Both the position numbers and the translations under genes were made by a program. 64,000 nt of DNA from Sipunculus nudus (taxonomy: Eukaryota; Annelida; Sipuncula; Golfingiida; Sipunculidae), in NCBI GenBank assembly GCA_026874595.1, contig CM049315.1, positions 19,055,664 to 19,119,663 on the forward strand. Direction: 5' to 3'. This document shows, one piece after another, positions 40,601-47,065 of this stretch. The notes beneath the pieces are model-generated. The model was not told where the DNA came from, searched no databases, and saw nothing but the letters and a program-made list of their open reading frames with translations. Positions within the stretch are counted from its first letter, which is position 1. Each line of letters starts with the position of its first letter.

Positions 40601-40841
40601 TAAGTTCCTTTAATGAGATGTACTCATTACCTCTTGACTAATCATACTGCTGTCCATAAGTAAAGACCCTTATAAGTTGATCATGGTGGATTAGGTTGTT
40701 CATGCTCTTTATGTAAACTTACTTTATCTTACACAGAGGTTGTCCAGTGTATAATATATTTCATTTATTATTTTTCAGACTGTGAGCCCTCCATCGGAAA
40801 AGACAAGAAAAGGACTGTTTTCGATGTTTCAAAGAAAATGA
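185..40841 (+). CDS. ARAP: ARAP homologue (ArfGAP-RhoGAP-ankyrin-PH protein), 3' part, 28 coding exons
   Basis: Partial spliced gene whose 5' end lies before the window. Its 28 exons join in frame to 740 codons and a TGA at 40839-40841. Domain order over the partial protein: end of the ankyrin region (residues 1-52), PH (about 66-161), PH (about 182-273), RhoGAP (about 280-467), charged linker (468-491), Ras-associating domain (492-597), PH (598-702), basic tail (703-740). This is the C-terminal order of animal ARAP proteins, which are PIP3-dependent GAPs for Arf and Rho GTPases acting at membranes and the actin cortex. The RhoGAP arginine finger (GIYRR, R about 312) and the ALKRFFRGLDEPLL segment are present, so activity looks retained. 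Family knowledge predicts SAM, two PH and ArfGAP domains upstream. Introns carry many transposons but no frame break is seen. Which ARAP paralogue it is cannot be told. Exon coordinates are given one by one below. Confidence 0.92.
228..2384 (+). other. ARAP intron, no other feature seen
   Basis: AT-rich intron between exons 1 and 2. No gene, RNA or recognisable transposon was found. Confidence 0.7.
2385..2425 (+). CDS. ARAP: ARAP exon 2 (ankyrin repeat)
   Basis: Acceptor ttttttgcag, donor GTG|gtaagt. Reads LQIAKAAGKDIQV after completing the split codon. Runs into ELLLQNGAE of the next exon, the second helix of the same ankyrin repeat. Confidence 0.82.
2811..3215. repeat. degenerate minisatellite
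   Basis: Loose tandem copies of a motif like ATTTAAGGCAAGAxTAAA in the intron just before ARAP exon 3. Units vary in length and spacing. Confidence 0.5.
3230..3301 (+). CDS. ARAP: ARAP exon 3 (end of ankyrin, acidic linker)
   Basis: Acceptor gtttccag, donor CAG|gtcagt, 24 codons. LLLQNGAE closes the ankyrin repeat. An acidic stretch RIQEEEENLLNQ follows. Both ends are phase 0. Confidence 0.85.
3388..4029 (+). repeat. 45-bp tandem array, expanded from a tRNA-like SINE head (left part)
   Basis: About 13 copies of a 45-bp unit (ATAGGACTACATACAGAGGC, then AAAGGTCTCTAGTTCAAATG, then CTGTC). The region before the first unit reads like a tRNA A box (AGCTGGTGGATAAGTC), and each unit carries a B-box-like GTTCAAATG. 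The array therefore looks like repeated anticodon-to-T-arm segments of a tRNA-derived SINE. Units differ by few substitutions. The array continues after the LTR element at 8669. It opens long frames on both strands with a 15-residue period, which I treat as non-coding. Confidence 0.85.
4030..4196 (-). repeat. 3' LTR of the gypsy element
   Basis: 167 bp. No substitution against the other LTR; the only difference is a missing AGTG near 4155. Confidence 0.95.
4539..5440 (-). pseudogene. integrase catalytic core and C-terminus
   Basis: Minus-strand frame that is open from about 5440 and ends at 4539. The D,D-35-E triad is intact: Asp in IAVDCYSCYP, Asp in VYSDNGPCY, and Glu in PQSNGQVEKS exactly 35 residues later. 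A basic C-terminal region follows, with no chromodomain that I recognise. It is shifted by one base against the RT frame. Confidence 0.92.
5354..7122 (-). pseudogene. reverse transcriptase, RNase H and integrase zinc-binding part
   Basis: Open on the minus strand, ending after the integrase HHCC domain. RT shows KLDARSGYWQLQL and RLPFGISCA. The catalytic box reads SMDNICV where xxDDIxx is expected, so the second aspartate is Asn and polymerase activity should be lost. RNase H shows STDASQSGLG, a catalytic-type Glu in QIEKEALS and ETDHKPL. The integrase zinc domain shows HAGHMGIEK and LCDACLTY. The frame is lost at about 5440, a few codons beyond the last Cys. Confidence 0.92.
7105..8463 (-). 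pseudogene. gag-protease part of the gypsy element
   Basis: The first ATG is at 8463-8461. A TAG at the 11th codon (8433-8431) interrupts it, after which the frame is open to 7105. The C-terminal half carries zinc-knuckle cysteines, including CRKCNRPDHFSQVC (CX2CX4HX4C), and the aspartic protease motif LDTGSDVN. The frame ends prematurely just after the protease, where a one-base change in an A-run near 7115-7125 throws RT into another frame. In related Mag-type elements gag and pol are usually one frame, so this is probably damage, not programmed shifting. Confidence 0.88.
8498..8668 (-). repeat. 5' LTR of the gypsy element
   Basis: 171 bp, TG...CA on the minus strand, followed directly by the tRNA-Leu-type primer site at 8484-8497. 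Confidence 0.95.
8669..8970 (+). mobile_element. right part of the split SINE (last 45-bp units and body)
   Basis: After the LTR element the 45-bp array resumes for about 1.5 units. It is followed by a SINE body that matches a second copy at 14380-14565, including CTGAAATCCAGAAGGCTTAA and CAATAGACAGTGCCACCAAC. Confidence 0.75.
9309..9440. repeat. imperfect 65-bp direct duplication
   Basis: Two adjacent copies of a segment running from TTATCACAAGG to TGGCCATATCA with about ten differences, in the intron before ARAP exon 4. Confidence 0.6.
9929..10019 (+). CDS. ARAP: ARAP exon 4 (start of first PH in window)
   Basis: Acceptor ctgtcacag, donor AAAG|gtcagt, 91 bp, phase 0 in and phase 1 out. 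It contains EEIVHKGFLHKTGGNRK, the first PH strand (xKGFLxKxG), and joins to FLKRWCVLK. An alternative acceptor ccag 18 bp inside would keep the frame, so the exact start is less sure than the end. Confidence 0.85.
10924..10985 (+). CDS. ARAP: ARAP exon 5 (PH strands 2-3), GC donor
   Basis: Acceptor ttttttacag. Reads FLKRWCVLKNGILSYYENDK, the classic PH KRWFVL segment. The donor is AAG|gcaagt, a consensus GC-AG intron donor. The reading frame into exon 6 requires it. Confidence 0.9.
11332..11399 (+). CDS. ARAP: ARAP exon 6 (PH middle)
   Basis: Acceptor gacttcacag, donor GACAA|gtaagc. Reads TVVARDNILEREMVGVSK, the middle of the PH fold. Ends two bases into a codon completed by the G that opens exon 7. 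Confidence 0.88.
11919..12024 (+). CDS. ARAP: ARAP exon 7 (PH C-terminal helix)
   Basis: Acceptor ttattgtag, donor ACAG|gtagta. FPYAFELST, then RIYLFAAEYESERRDWMKVL, which is the PH final strands and the helix with its invariant Trp. Confidence 0.95.
12592..12672 (+). CDS. ARAP: ARAP exon 8 (inter-PH linker)
   Basis: Acceptor attatttcag, donor GAG|gtcagt, 27 codons, phase 0 both ends. The second half, LHMKMGAVE, begins the next PH domain. Confidence 0.88.
12841..13541 (+). mobile_element. TRIM-like miniature LTR element T1, three tandem LTRs, tRNA-like LTRs
   Basis: LTRs at 12841-12989, 13110-13265 and 13386-13541 (149-156 bp), each starting TGTTA and ending (A/G)TAACA. After the first two comes AAA and a proline-type primer site TGGGGGCTCGTCC, then about 120 bp of non-coding interior and a purine tract (TAGGGGGTG, AGAGGGGGTG). 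Each LTR has a TATA-like GACATAAAAG or GATATAAAAG, then a tRNA-like segment (A box AGCGGTTGGTACG, B box GGGTTCGATTCC in the third copy). The locus is flanked by TAGT at 12837-12840 and 13542-13545. LTR-interior-LTR-interior-LTR is the usual product of unequal recombination. Lies in ARAP intron 8. Confidence 0.8.
13142..13225 (+). other. tRNA-like (Thr-type?) sequence inside T1 LTR
   Basis: AGTGAAGCGGTTGGTACGCC matches a D arm with A box, CCGGACTTGTG an anticodon arm (TGT in the anticodon position), and GGGTTCCAATCC a T arm with B box. The right half of the anticodon stem does not pair, so it is a tRNA relic, not a tRNA gene. The same segment sits in each T1 LTR. Confidence 0.65.
13744..13800 (+). 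CDS. ARAP: ARAP exon 9 (second PH)
   Basis: Acceptor ttttatacag, donor AAG|gtgagg, 19 codons: EWRQAWVQLEGKTLYVIDK, PH strands 2-3 with the conserved Trp-Val-x-Leu core. Confidence 0.93.
14210..14255 (+). CDS. ARAP: ARAP exon 10 (second PH)
   Basis: Acceptor tatattttag, donor ATCA|gtaagt. Reads DTHVQQKVDLRMTTI plus one base; phase 1 out. Confidence 0.88.
14282..14570 (+). mobile_element. tRNA-derived SINE, second copy
   Basis: Starts with a tRNA-like head (AAGGCATTGGACTATAGAGC, then B box TGTTTGAACCC). The body is shared with 8740-8965 (CAATAGACAGTGCTACCAAA). It has a single head, without the 45-bp expansion. In an ARAP intron. Confidence 0.75.
15385..16935 (+). mobile_element. Helentron/HINE-like element, family B, copy 1
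   Basis: Non-coding. Starts GTATCC plus a (CCG)n stretch (15394-15420); the family's 5' hairpin is missing here. About 4.5 tandem units of 280 bp follow (CTCGGGAACCGTTTGACCGA recurs every 280 bp from 15593). The end has an inverted GCGGATAC, the hairpin GTAGTCG...CGACTAC, and CTAG before TT. The end is 26 bp before ARAP exon 11. Confidence 0.75.
16962..17040 (+). CDS. ARAP: ARAP exon 11 (second PH)
   Basis: Acceptor atttaacgcag, donor AAACA|gtaagt. Completes Ser, then QVTEDTCLNVWEHGSMFVV. The 3' end of a Helentron-like element (family B) lies only 26 bp upstream of the exon, so the splice-acceptor region is partly next to transposon sequence. Confidence 0.88.
17212..17382. mobile_element. 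pogo/Tigger-like MITE
   Basis: 171 bp with 14-bp perfect inverted ends CAGTGGAACCCCAC / GTGGGGTTCCACTG. The right flank is TA and the left is TG (probably mutated TA). No coding capacity. Confidence 0.75.
17626..17698 (+). CDS. ARAP: ARAP exon 12 (second PH C-terminal helix)
   Basis: Acceptor tttgtttcag, donor CTA|gtaagc. AIYLQGGMRRDTEAWLKVLQ is the last strand and Trp-containing helix of the PH domain. Confidence 0.92.
18200..19102. mobile_element. non-autonomous hAT-like element with 8-bp TSD
   Basis: 903 bp between inverted ends TAGTGGTGGG / CCCACCACTA. The 8-bp duplication ATTGAGAC at 18192-18199 and 19103-19110 is perfect. 8-bp duplication and these ends fit hAT. No transposase frame is seen. 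In ARAP intron 12. Confidence 0.88.
19725..19815 (+). CDS. ARAP: ARAP exon 13 (RhoGAP start)
   Basis: Acceptor gccttacag, donor CATG|gtaaga. QQLTKDLVPVIVDTCISYI is the ARAP-type RhoGAP opening (QQLT..xxVPVIVDxCI). Confidence 0.95.
20090..20736. mobile_element. pogo/Tigger-like non-autonomous element, older
   Basis: Imperfect inverted ends CAGTCTAACCTCTTTTATCC and (reverse) CACTCCAACCTTTTTTATTT, each next to TA. Internal GGCGG(A/T)T motifs repeat inverted. No transposase frame. Confidence 0.6.
20948..21025 (+). CDS. ARAP: ARAP exon 14 (RhoGAP arginine finger)
   Basis: Acceptor tttcttag, donor AAAG|gtaggt. EKEEGIYRRAGQNSKVASLL contains the catalytic arginine finger after GIY. Confidence 0.97.
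21594..21728 (+). CDS. ARAP: ARAP exon 15 (RhoGAP core)
   Basis: Acceptor tttccctcag, donor ACAG|gtaatg, 44 complete codons. DVANALKRFFRGLDEPLLT is the RhoGAP LKxFxRxLxEPL signature. Confidence 0.97.
22222..22327 (+). CDS. ARAP: ARAP exon 16 (RhoGAP)
   Basis: Acceptor atttacag, donor TCAAG|gtctgt. YRRLLSELPSVNHCTLRLLL is the RhoGAP LPxxNxxTLxxLxxHL helix. Confidence 0.96.
22914..22998 (+). CDS. ARAP: ARAP exon 17 (RhoGAP)
   Basis: Acceptor cttttag, donor AAAAG|gtaaaa. ESVNKMGVMQVALSFGSGLL matches the NKMxxxxLAxxFGPxL motif. The usual Pro is Ser here. Confidence 0.95.
23380..23466 (+). CDS. ARAP: ARAP exon 18 (end of RhoGAP)
   Basis: Acceptor ctgtttacag, donor ACT|gtaagt, 29 codons. QEMAVVHDLLEGFDSYFT is the last RhoGAP helix. 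The following 4.4-kb intron contains a family A element. Confidence 0.93.
23531..25964 (+). mobile_element. Helentron/HINE-like element, family A, copy A1
   Basis: Starts TAGCTCAGCTGACT after a T-run, with the near-perfect hairpin partner AGTCATCTGAGCTA. A GTCTGTCCGTCTGCC stretch follows. The end has CAGTTGAGTG (the start, inverted), the near-palindrome GACCCATGGGAC and CTTG. Non-coding. Carries a SINE at 24655-24850. In ARAP intron 18. Confidence 0.75.
24655..24850 (+). mobile_element. tRNA-derived SINE inside copy A1
   Basis: tRNA-like head (GTCGAGTGGTAACAGACTTT; B-box-like CGGCTTCCATTCCC), then CCAGGTCAGTAGTTTCTCCG and a TAATAAAAG-type end. I cannot name the family. Confidence 0.6.
27643..27714. 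repeat. (TA)n microsatellite
   Basis: About 35 uninterrupted AT dinucleotides in the intron before ARAP exon 19. Confidence 0.95.
27882..27953 (+). CDS. ARAP: ARAP exon 19 (charged linker)
   Basis: Acceptor tattgttcag, donor AAG|gtgaga, 24 codons, phase 0 both ends. RDDDKKDEIIQKAMKKLKDA is a charged, helical linker between RhoGAP and the RA domain. Confidence 0.88.
28228..28660. repeat. tandem duplication of a 219-bp segment
   Basis: Two copies with start-to-start distance 219 (GCAAAAATTA at 28231 and 28450). Few differences. Each contains the perfect inverted repeat AGGTCACCATGACCT. In ARAP intron 19. Confidence 0.88.
29757..29831 (+). CDS. ARAP: ARAP exon 20 (RA domain start)
   Basis: Acceptor gatacag, donor CAG|gttagt, 25 codons. 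GDFIIGVLLFDARGDSEELP is the first beta hairpin of the ubiquitin-like Ras-associating domain. Confidence 0.9.
30461..30572 (+). CDS. ARAP: ARAP exon 21 (RA domain)
   Basis: Acceptor actgacag, donor CTCG|gtgagt. SGDLVDRIVEKKNLDGSQPW, then GLFEMVYNREL, the RA helix and strand. Confidence 0.93.
31012..31142 (+). CDS. ARAP: ARAP exon 22 (RA domain end)
   Basis: Acceptor ttttaacag, donor GTG|gtaagt. ERPLHPSERVLEVTMRW is characteristic of ARAP RA domains (LERPLHPxExVLE). The next intron is 5.1 kb and hosts nested family A and B elements. Confidence 0.96.
32171..33910 (+). mobile_element. Helentron/HINE-like element, family B, copy B2
   Basis: 5' hairpin GTATCCGC-AAAAC / GTTTT-GCGGATAC (32171-32200). 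Tandem units of about 280 bp follow, highly similar to B1, then the inverted GCGGATAC, hairpin GTCG-CTTGT-CGAC and CTAG before TT. It ends with an exact 276-bp duplication (33336-33611 and 33612-33887). Confidence 0.8.
34560..34679. repeat. (CT)n microsatellite
   Basis: About 120 bp of CT with a few TT interruptions. It opens spurious frames on both strands. Confidence 0.95.
36209..36322 (+). CDS. ARAP: ARAP exon 23 (last PH)
   Basis: Acceptor tgtatcacag, donor AAG|gtatgt, 38 codons. FRTYYFTFSQAKLSYHKDPK covers early strands of the C-terminal PH domain. A 65-bp tandem array starts about 95 bp downstream. Confidence 0.92.
36418..36880. repeat. tandem array, unit about 65 bp, seven copies
   Basis: Units run GAAATGATTCTGTATATTAT, then ATTAACCAGATAAATAAATG, then a near-palindrome AAATGAGGTCACTGTGGCC followed by TCATTT. 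Each unit can fold a stem of about 11 bp. In ARAP intron 23, about 95 bp after exon 23. Confidence 0.9.
37225..37307 (+). CDS. ARAP: ARAP exon 24 (last PH)
   Basis: Acceptor tgttatag, donor CCACA|gtaagt. SAEVEPPWEVEKLLVYLGVP, typical of the ARAP C-terminal PH (xxWxVxxLxVYLGVxxKR). Confidence 0.92.
37921..37959 (+). CDS. ARAP: ARAP exon 25 (last PH, short exon)
   Basis: Acceptor with a long pyrimidine tract ttttttttcag, donor AA|gtaagt, 39 bp. Reads LGFTLLLSDEAV between split codons. Confidence 0.88.
38275..38353 (+). CDS. ARAP: ARAP exon 26 (last PH, helix)
   Basis: Acceptor ctcatttcag, donor AAG|gtattt. ILCTNKEEYYRWLAGMMFAK is the terminal PH helix with its Trp. Confidence 0.93.
39021..39074 (+). 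CDS. ARAP: ARAP exon 27 (C-terminal tail)
   Basis: Acceptor tcattccag, donor AAT|gtaagt, 18 codons: YPQGLKSRLGTQTSSVNN, a Ser/Thr-rich tail. Confidence 0.85.
39146..39180. repeat. C-rich tract
   Basis: Long C homopolymer runs with A interruptions in ARAP intron 27. Confidence 0.9.
39716..40128 (-). mobile_element. TRIM-like element T1, second copy, opposite strand
   Basis: Read on the minus strand: LTR 40128-39974 (starts TGTTACGCGG), proline-type primer site TGGGGGCTCATCC, interior of about 100 bp, purine tract AAGAGGGGGTG, then LTR 39872-39716. Both LTRs keep the ACATAAAAG box and tRNA-like A and B boxes (GGGTTCGAATCC in the 5' LTR). Target duplication is not clear. In ARAP intron 27. Confidence 0.75.
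40779..40841 (+). CDS. ARAP: ARAP exon 28, terminal coding exon
   Basis: Acceptor atttttcag; 20 codons then TGA at 40839. The tail TRKGLFSMFQRK is basic and hydrophobic. Confidence 0.88.
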   Translation, partial: TVSPPSEKTRKGLFSMFQRK

Positions 40842-41140
40842 AATAATGAATTGTATATTCATCTGCTCAGCCCTTTACATGTTAAATATGAATGGCTCTG
40901 ACTGATGTATTCATGAAGAATCAATAAATAAGTCACAAACAGTAGAAATCAAATGGTCGCAATGTGATAAAAGATTTACACTCAATAGCTAATGATTTTA
41001 TACATAAACCTGTAAATATGTACAGAGGTCTCTTCATAAAAAAGTTTTTAACTTTATCCGAAAGTCAAAATGGTTTCATTATGTAAATAAATGTTTAGTC
41101 TGGTATTCCTTACCTTCTGACATTTCTTAATTATATATGG

Positions 41141-41143
<3 letters not shown>

Positions 41144-41185
<42 letters not shown>
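41144..41185. repeat. (TA)n microsatellite
   Basis: About 21 AT dinucleotides in the probable ARAP 3' UTR. Confidence 0.9.
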
Positions 41186-41190
<5 letters not shown>

Positions 41191-41422
41191 CAGCTGGATG
41201 AGAAAATATTTACATCTGGTATATCCTTCTATAATGATTGCAAGCAGCCAGAACACATTCTGTGTCATATTTATATACTATCAATGATTGGATAATACAC
41301 TGTGTCAAACTTGTGTAATGATTGGTTGACAGTTTTACACCACCCCTGTTGATTGGTTGATAGTTTTTGTTTAAAATTTCTTACCCTTATGATGATTGGT
41401 TAATAGATTTTCCACCAAATGT

Positions 41423-41538
41423 GTGAACCTAGTATCAAATTTATAACTTTCATAGCATTTTGTCACAGATCTGGTATTAAGTGAACCTAGTATCAAATTT
41501 ATAACTTTCATAGCATTTTGTCACAGATCTGGTATTAT
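41423..41538. repeat. exact 58-bp tandem duplication
   Basis: GTGAACCTAGTATCAAATTT begins both copies, 58 bp apart, with no difference seen until the end of the second unit. Confidence 0.85.
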
Positions 41539-42299
41539 ATTTCATTACATTGGATGTGAATGGTTATTGGAAATTGTTTCCAATTTTTGTAAAATTTGAA
41601 ATGGTTGGTTGTTTTATCTTGTGTTAAATTGTAGCAAAACTCAAATTAGGTGGTTGTCAGTATCAAATTCTTTTAAATTCATATCATTTTATTTTGGAGT
41701 CACAAATGTATGTACACACACAAATAATAGTTTATGAACTGTTTAGGTAGTGTTGCTTGTTAAAAGAAAGTGTCTTAAAGACATACATAACATGTATGAT
41801 GTACAAATTGTTTTGATAATGTCTTCTGCACTTAAATGTAAATTTTGTAAATATATGATGCAAAGAATTGATTTAAAGATATAGGGCCACATACATGAAG
41901 TATATTTCTTCTCTGATATATATGCAAAGCATGACTTTCAGTATTTTGCATAAAGACCAAGACATTGAGGAAAGTGGGAAAAACTCTTATAAAATTGAAT
42001 TGAATTTTCTTTTCAATGACTTAAGATTTTCAACTTAAGGAATTTCAGGACCAATAGGTTTTAATTGTATTCTGCGTATATACTTGGTTTGCCCATATAA
42101 AGCCACATTTGAGATTAAATTTGACAAACCTATTATGGATGTGTAGTAATTTGTAGCTAACAGCTAATTGCATGCATAAGTTAAATGGGTACCAGTAATA
42201 CGATTGTGTTTGTGAACTATTTTGATAAGTGTTGTGTATTGTTTAGTAACGCTGTGGAACTGTTAAAATCCGATTGTAATAAAATAGGTTTGTGGGATC

Positions 42300-45240
42300 G
42301 ATACTGCCCTCTGATGGATGACGCCAGCATCTGTGGCTGAACTTAGAGATGCAGTTTTAAGCGAAAGATCACCACCATTCTAACTCAGCCTTTATCAAGT
42401 AGAATTCAGTTCTGTTTGGCTTGGTAGTTAGATTAAAGTAAAAAGGTTCAGAAGTATTTATTAATAAATCATTCAAACTGTCTATCCAAACACGCTACTT
42501 TCATGTAACATCAAGTGTTTCATAACATAAAGATGTGTACATTTCTATAATGGTGAGGTAGAATTCTTTTATTTCAAATACTACAATTTATTGTTAGAAA
42601 ACCTGTGCTTATAACAGAGGCCTTTTTTAACAAGCTTTCCTCACAGTATGTTAAGCAGTATAAAACTATATTCATAAACTTGTGGAAAATTGCAGTTGAC
42701 CAAAATTGGTTCAAATATATATTATTTTCAGACCAATTGCAGACTATTTTATAACTTTTTTTCTCATTAAAATCAATGATGTGGTATGAGAGCACTGGCT
42801 AGTGTTTATCACTCTTTCATACTTAAAAATCACGAAGCTGTGTTTTTATGCACCAGTATTTGCAAATCAACAGGTCCGCATCCTCCCGATGCACTATAGG
42901 GCCCTGCGCGTGGCGGGTTTACACCGAAGCGTGCAGTCCACCTATGCTTCTTATGAGTATGGAATATTTCTTACAACGTGTCGATTGGACAGTCACAAGG
43001 AGGACAGTCAAAACGGATGTACAATATCATTTAACTACACCTGGTCACATGATTTTGGGGTTCTGCTGGGATTTCAAATTATTTTATTCATCTGCAAAAT
43101 CACTTGAAACGCTCGCTGCTTCATTTCAATGTTGTCCATTTTTGCAGCGGTACATGTAGAGCGTGCGTATGCATATAAATGGAAACAATTCATACTTTAT
43201 AAGAACGATGCGATTTTTGTGCACTGCAGACTACGGATATGGACCATATTTTTAAATAGCTTAAGGTGCTAACACATAATATCAAGGATAACAAACTATG
43301 GAAAAAATAGCACGTTACAAAATATGTTCATTCATCTCCATGACACAAGCATACATGCAGGTTTTACCAAAGGTATCTGAGACATTGATGTAGTTTAACA
43401 TGTTTTGTAAATATATACATTTTGACCATGTTATTATATTTGATATTTAGCCGATGCTGTAAGTGATATCTTGCGGGACAGGAATCATATGAAATACTTT
43501 TCTTATGTTTGTTTGTCATATTGTATAAAGTTTACATGTTAAGAGAGCCTTGACCTGTTATCTGTTGGAATTAATGATTTTATATAAAGCGGTGATATAA
43601 ATCCTTGTAATAATTAAAAAAATAATTTTTTATCAATAGCTGTGCTAATGAAGGTGGTGGTAATATAATCAATTGATAGAATAATCATTGACTTGTATAC
43701 CATATATGGTAGTCTTCATGCATATTCATCAGGACATAAAAATTTAGCAAAATATATTGAAATACTATTGTTATAATATTTGTGTGTCTTTATGGCTTGT
43801 TTCTACAGGTCATTATGAGATCCATTTGGATGGCTTCCTGTTATAACATCCGGTGCATAGCTTTTACTTGTCGTAGAAAGACAATTGGTGTATTTTCTTT
43901 GCTCTTGTTTGTCTGCTACTTCGAAATTTCAGTTTCACTGCCGTATGTGCAGTGCGTGGTTGCTGGGTGTAGACTGATGGACATAGTCAGATGTCCTATA
44001 GGTCAGACCACATGTCATAGTTACGTGTTCGTTTCTTTTATACATTGTGACGGGTTTGCTGCCGTTGCTTTCAGCTTTTCTTATTCAGGGATATAGATTC
44101 GAGATTATCCATCAACATTCCAAGGTTTAGTGGGCTTCTTGCAACAGAACGAGGAACATTCCAGAGCCCAGATGTCAATAAAACTCGCAATTTAGTTTGA
44201 AACCAGAAAGAATGCACAACCAGTTACTAGTATTATTAACAGTTATGGATAAAGTTGGATATTTGTACAGATGAATGTGAAAAAAAATAATTTCCACCAA
44301 ATCATTTGATTCTTCTTAAAATAGTTAAAGTAGATCTTGACATCAAATTTTAGTTTTTATGCATTTTCATGTCTCTTTGAGTACGGATAGCGAAATCATT
44401 TTTACAGCTGTATTTGCATGAGTTGTAACACACGTCGTTCAACAAGGAATGTTTTTCTAGAAGTATGCATGAATAAACAATTGATATTTATTGTGTGTAA
44501 CATGCAGTCGGTTCATGTATGGTGATTTCTAGAGAAAAGCCAAATAAAATATAAAAGTAAATACGGCTGTGTAGCTTTTACCTCATTTTTCCTGTCGTCT
44601 TTCAGTTGTTGTGCTCTCTCTGGGCGGTCAGCTCTACCTGGTCTTCTTCAGGTAGTCTATGAATGATCACCAACGGCTTTTTATTTTGTTTTTTGGTGGT
44701 TTTTTTTTTATTTTTTTTTTGGGGGGGGGGGGGGGGGTGTGTTATTTGCGTTACAAATAGGGCAAAACTAAAGGGATTGAAAAACTGTTAGTGATACCAG
44801 CAATCATAAAACAAGTCCCATATACAGGTATCATTTTTACATATTTGTAAAATTATCTGTACGCCAGATAACCATGTTTGTTATTGAATACCTTTAAATT
44901 GTAGTAAAATAAAACGTTTAAGCTGTGTTTACACATCATATTCCGTGATTTCATACAGTTATAAGTAATAAAACATCCACGAGTTTTGAATAAAGCTTAC
45001 ATTTCCAGTTTACTGTACACAGTGATTTGCCAGAATGACATCAAAGTGCAACACACACGTGCATGAGTGTGGTTTTGCTAAATTATGTCATCGGTGTGGG
45101 AGGGACAGCGTTTCCAAGTAGTTCGTATATCGTTTGGTATTGTTCGTTCTTTCTGGAGCATTTCCATGAAATACCCACTGCATTAGATACTAATTTGGAA
45201 ATTCGGGTTGATTAAATTTAATTGTATATATCCCCATCAT
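42300..45240. other. intergenic, no gene seen
   Basis: No exon chain, RNA gene or clear transposon end. Short open frames near 42800-43160 and 43780-44100 have no recognisable domain. A poly-T/poly-G run lies at 44700-44738. Confidence 0.55.
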
Positions 45241-45241
45241 T

Positions 45242-45242
<1 letters not shown>

Positions 45243-45300
<58 letters not shown>

Positions 45301-45478
45301 GTATCATATACAGTTAGTTTTACTTCATGTACTATAGAACTGTTTCGTGAGTACAACTGACTAACCCGAAACAGTTCTGTAGTACATGAAGTAAAACTTA
45401 CTGTATATGATACATTATCAATGCTCCTCTGCATGGTTGAGCACTTTCACTATGATGTATTGAATTTCTATATGTATC

Positions 45479-45536
<58 letters not shown>
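45243..45536. repeat. (TA)n - long hairpin - (TA)n
   Basis: TA tracts at 45243-45298 and 45483-45536 enclose an inverted repeat. Arms 45297-45348 and 45367-45418 are 52 bp with two mismatches, with a loop of about 18 bp. The arm contains CTTCATGTACTATAGAACTG and its complement. Confidence 0.85.
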
Positions 45537-45538
<2 letters not shown>

Positions 45539-46039
45539 CATACACATTTTATGCCCATTATGCCTTTACAAGCACATATATAAAAGAACTTTGGATAATA
45601 TCTTCAGCCATTAACGAGATGATTTTTGTAGTCTTCATACTTTTACCAGATATAGTTTGGATGGTTTAAGATTGGTCTGCTTCATGATACCTTAACATTA
45701 ATAGAATAATAAAAAAAATAATATGCAATAATTGCTAATTGTTGATTTACTACATAATTGTGAAAATTTCAAATTATCTCATTACTATACAAGATATGAA
45801 ATTACACCAAGGCTCATTGGATTCCAGGAAAAAATATTGCATAAGAACCAGACAAGGTCCTATAACACTTTTAGGATTGCCTATGTATAAAGGAAATAAC
45901 TTGTTGGAACTATATTTTGCTAATGAAATTTCATAATTTATGCAAAATTCCATTTCACAAAGTAAAATTACTGTTGTTATTGTTTTATTTAAATATAAAT
46001 TTGTTTTACTTAAATAATGGATTACTTCTACCTAAATGA

Positions 46040-46230
46040 CGCTTAAAATATGCAAAATTTGGCCCATAGTTAAATTTCCGTCATAATTAAACAAAATATG
46101 TAAATAATCCCTTTAAATATGCAAAATACTGAATAGTCCATAGCCCAAAGTTAAATTTCTGTCATAATTAAACAAAATATGCAAATAGCCCTTTTAAATA
46201 TGCAAAATACTGAATAGCCCGAATCCCTGA
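46040..46230. repeat. imperfect 85-bp direct duplication
   Basis: Two copies around TTAAATTTCCGTCATAATTA / TTAAATTTCTGTCATAATTA in AT-rich intergenic DNA. The surrounding 45.7-47.0 kb shows no gene. Confidence 0.6.
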
Positions 46231-47065
46231 TTAGAAATTCAAGACTACACAGAAAATTAGCTAATTATTTATGCAATATACTGAAATGCTGCTGAACGTA
46301 TTTTAGGGGGAAATATACAATTCAAGGTATAATCATAAGCTCTCTATCATAAACAATTGTATGGACATTATGAGAAACTCTTGTAGACAACCTTATTGTA
46401 CAAATAATTTACATAACTTTTTCTAATTTCTTAACATAATTCTATACATATTTTACCGCAAAGTTAATTTATTGTTAATATTTGGTAAATTGAGGCCTAT
46501 AAAAATGATTATTCTTACATAAATAACCTTACAATTATGCGAATTATCGGGAAATGTTTGAAACTCCCTATACCCCAAGATCAACTTTATTTGCCCTGTC
46601 TACCTGATTAGTTGCTTTGAAAGCTCCCCTAGTCCCCATCTACCTCTGATATAGCTATTTTTCTAGGAAAGAAAAATTTTGCAAATACTATCAGGTGAAG
46701 CCGTTTTGTGTTACAACATCTCGTTTAAGATGGAATTGTAAGGACAGCATACAACCCCTGTGCAGAAAGAGTAATGATGAATCTTATTTGTGTATTATTA
46801 TACCATTTGAATTCGAAATAATAACCTGTAATGTTCAAAGTCCATGAAAACATAAGTTCTCACTTTTGTTACTTTTCATTGGATACATGGATGCCAAGAT
46901 GGCGGATGCTTATTTACATATTATGCAGATTATATTCAAGTCATTCAATATATCACTTTGAAAGAGTGGCTTACAAGTTCACTGACCATAAAAACATAAG
47001 TGTGAACACCTGCTGCGTGTAGATTGGACACTTTGATGCTAAATCATGGGGGAAATAAGATTTTT

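Larger units (their letters stand above)
40842..42300 (+). other. probable 3' UTR of ARAP
   Basis: Sequence after the ARAP stop. AATAAA hexamers occur at 40923, 41086 and 42278, so alternative polyadenylation is possible. It contains a (TA)n tract near 41144-41185 and an exact 58-bp tandem duplication at 41423-41538. The true end cannot be set without transcripts. Confidence 0.4.

Noticed and set aside
42802-43159. Two overlapping ~100-codon frames
   Set aside because: No recognisable domain, low complexity or splice support; expected by chance in this length.
43782-44096. 104-codon frame with hydrophobic stretches
   Set aside because: No signal peptide at a sensible start and no family recognised; composition is that of AT-rich non-coding DNA.
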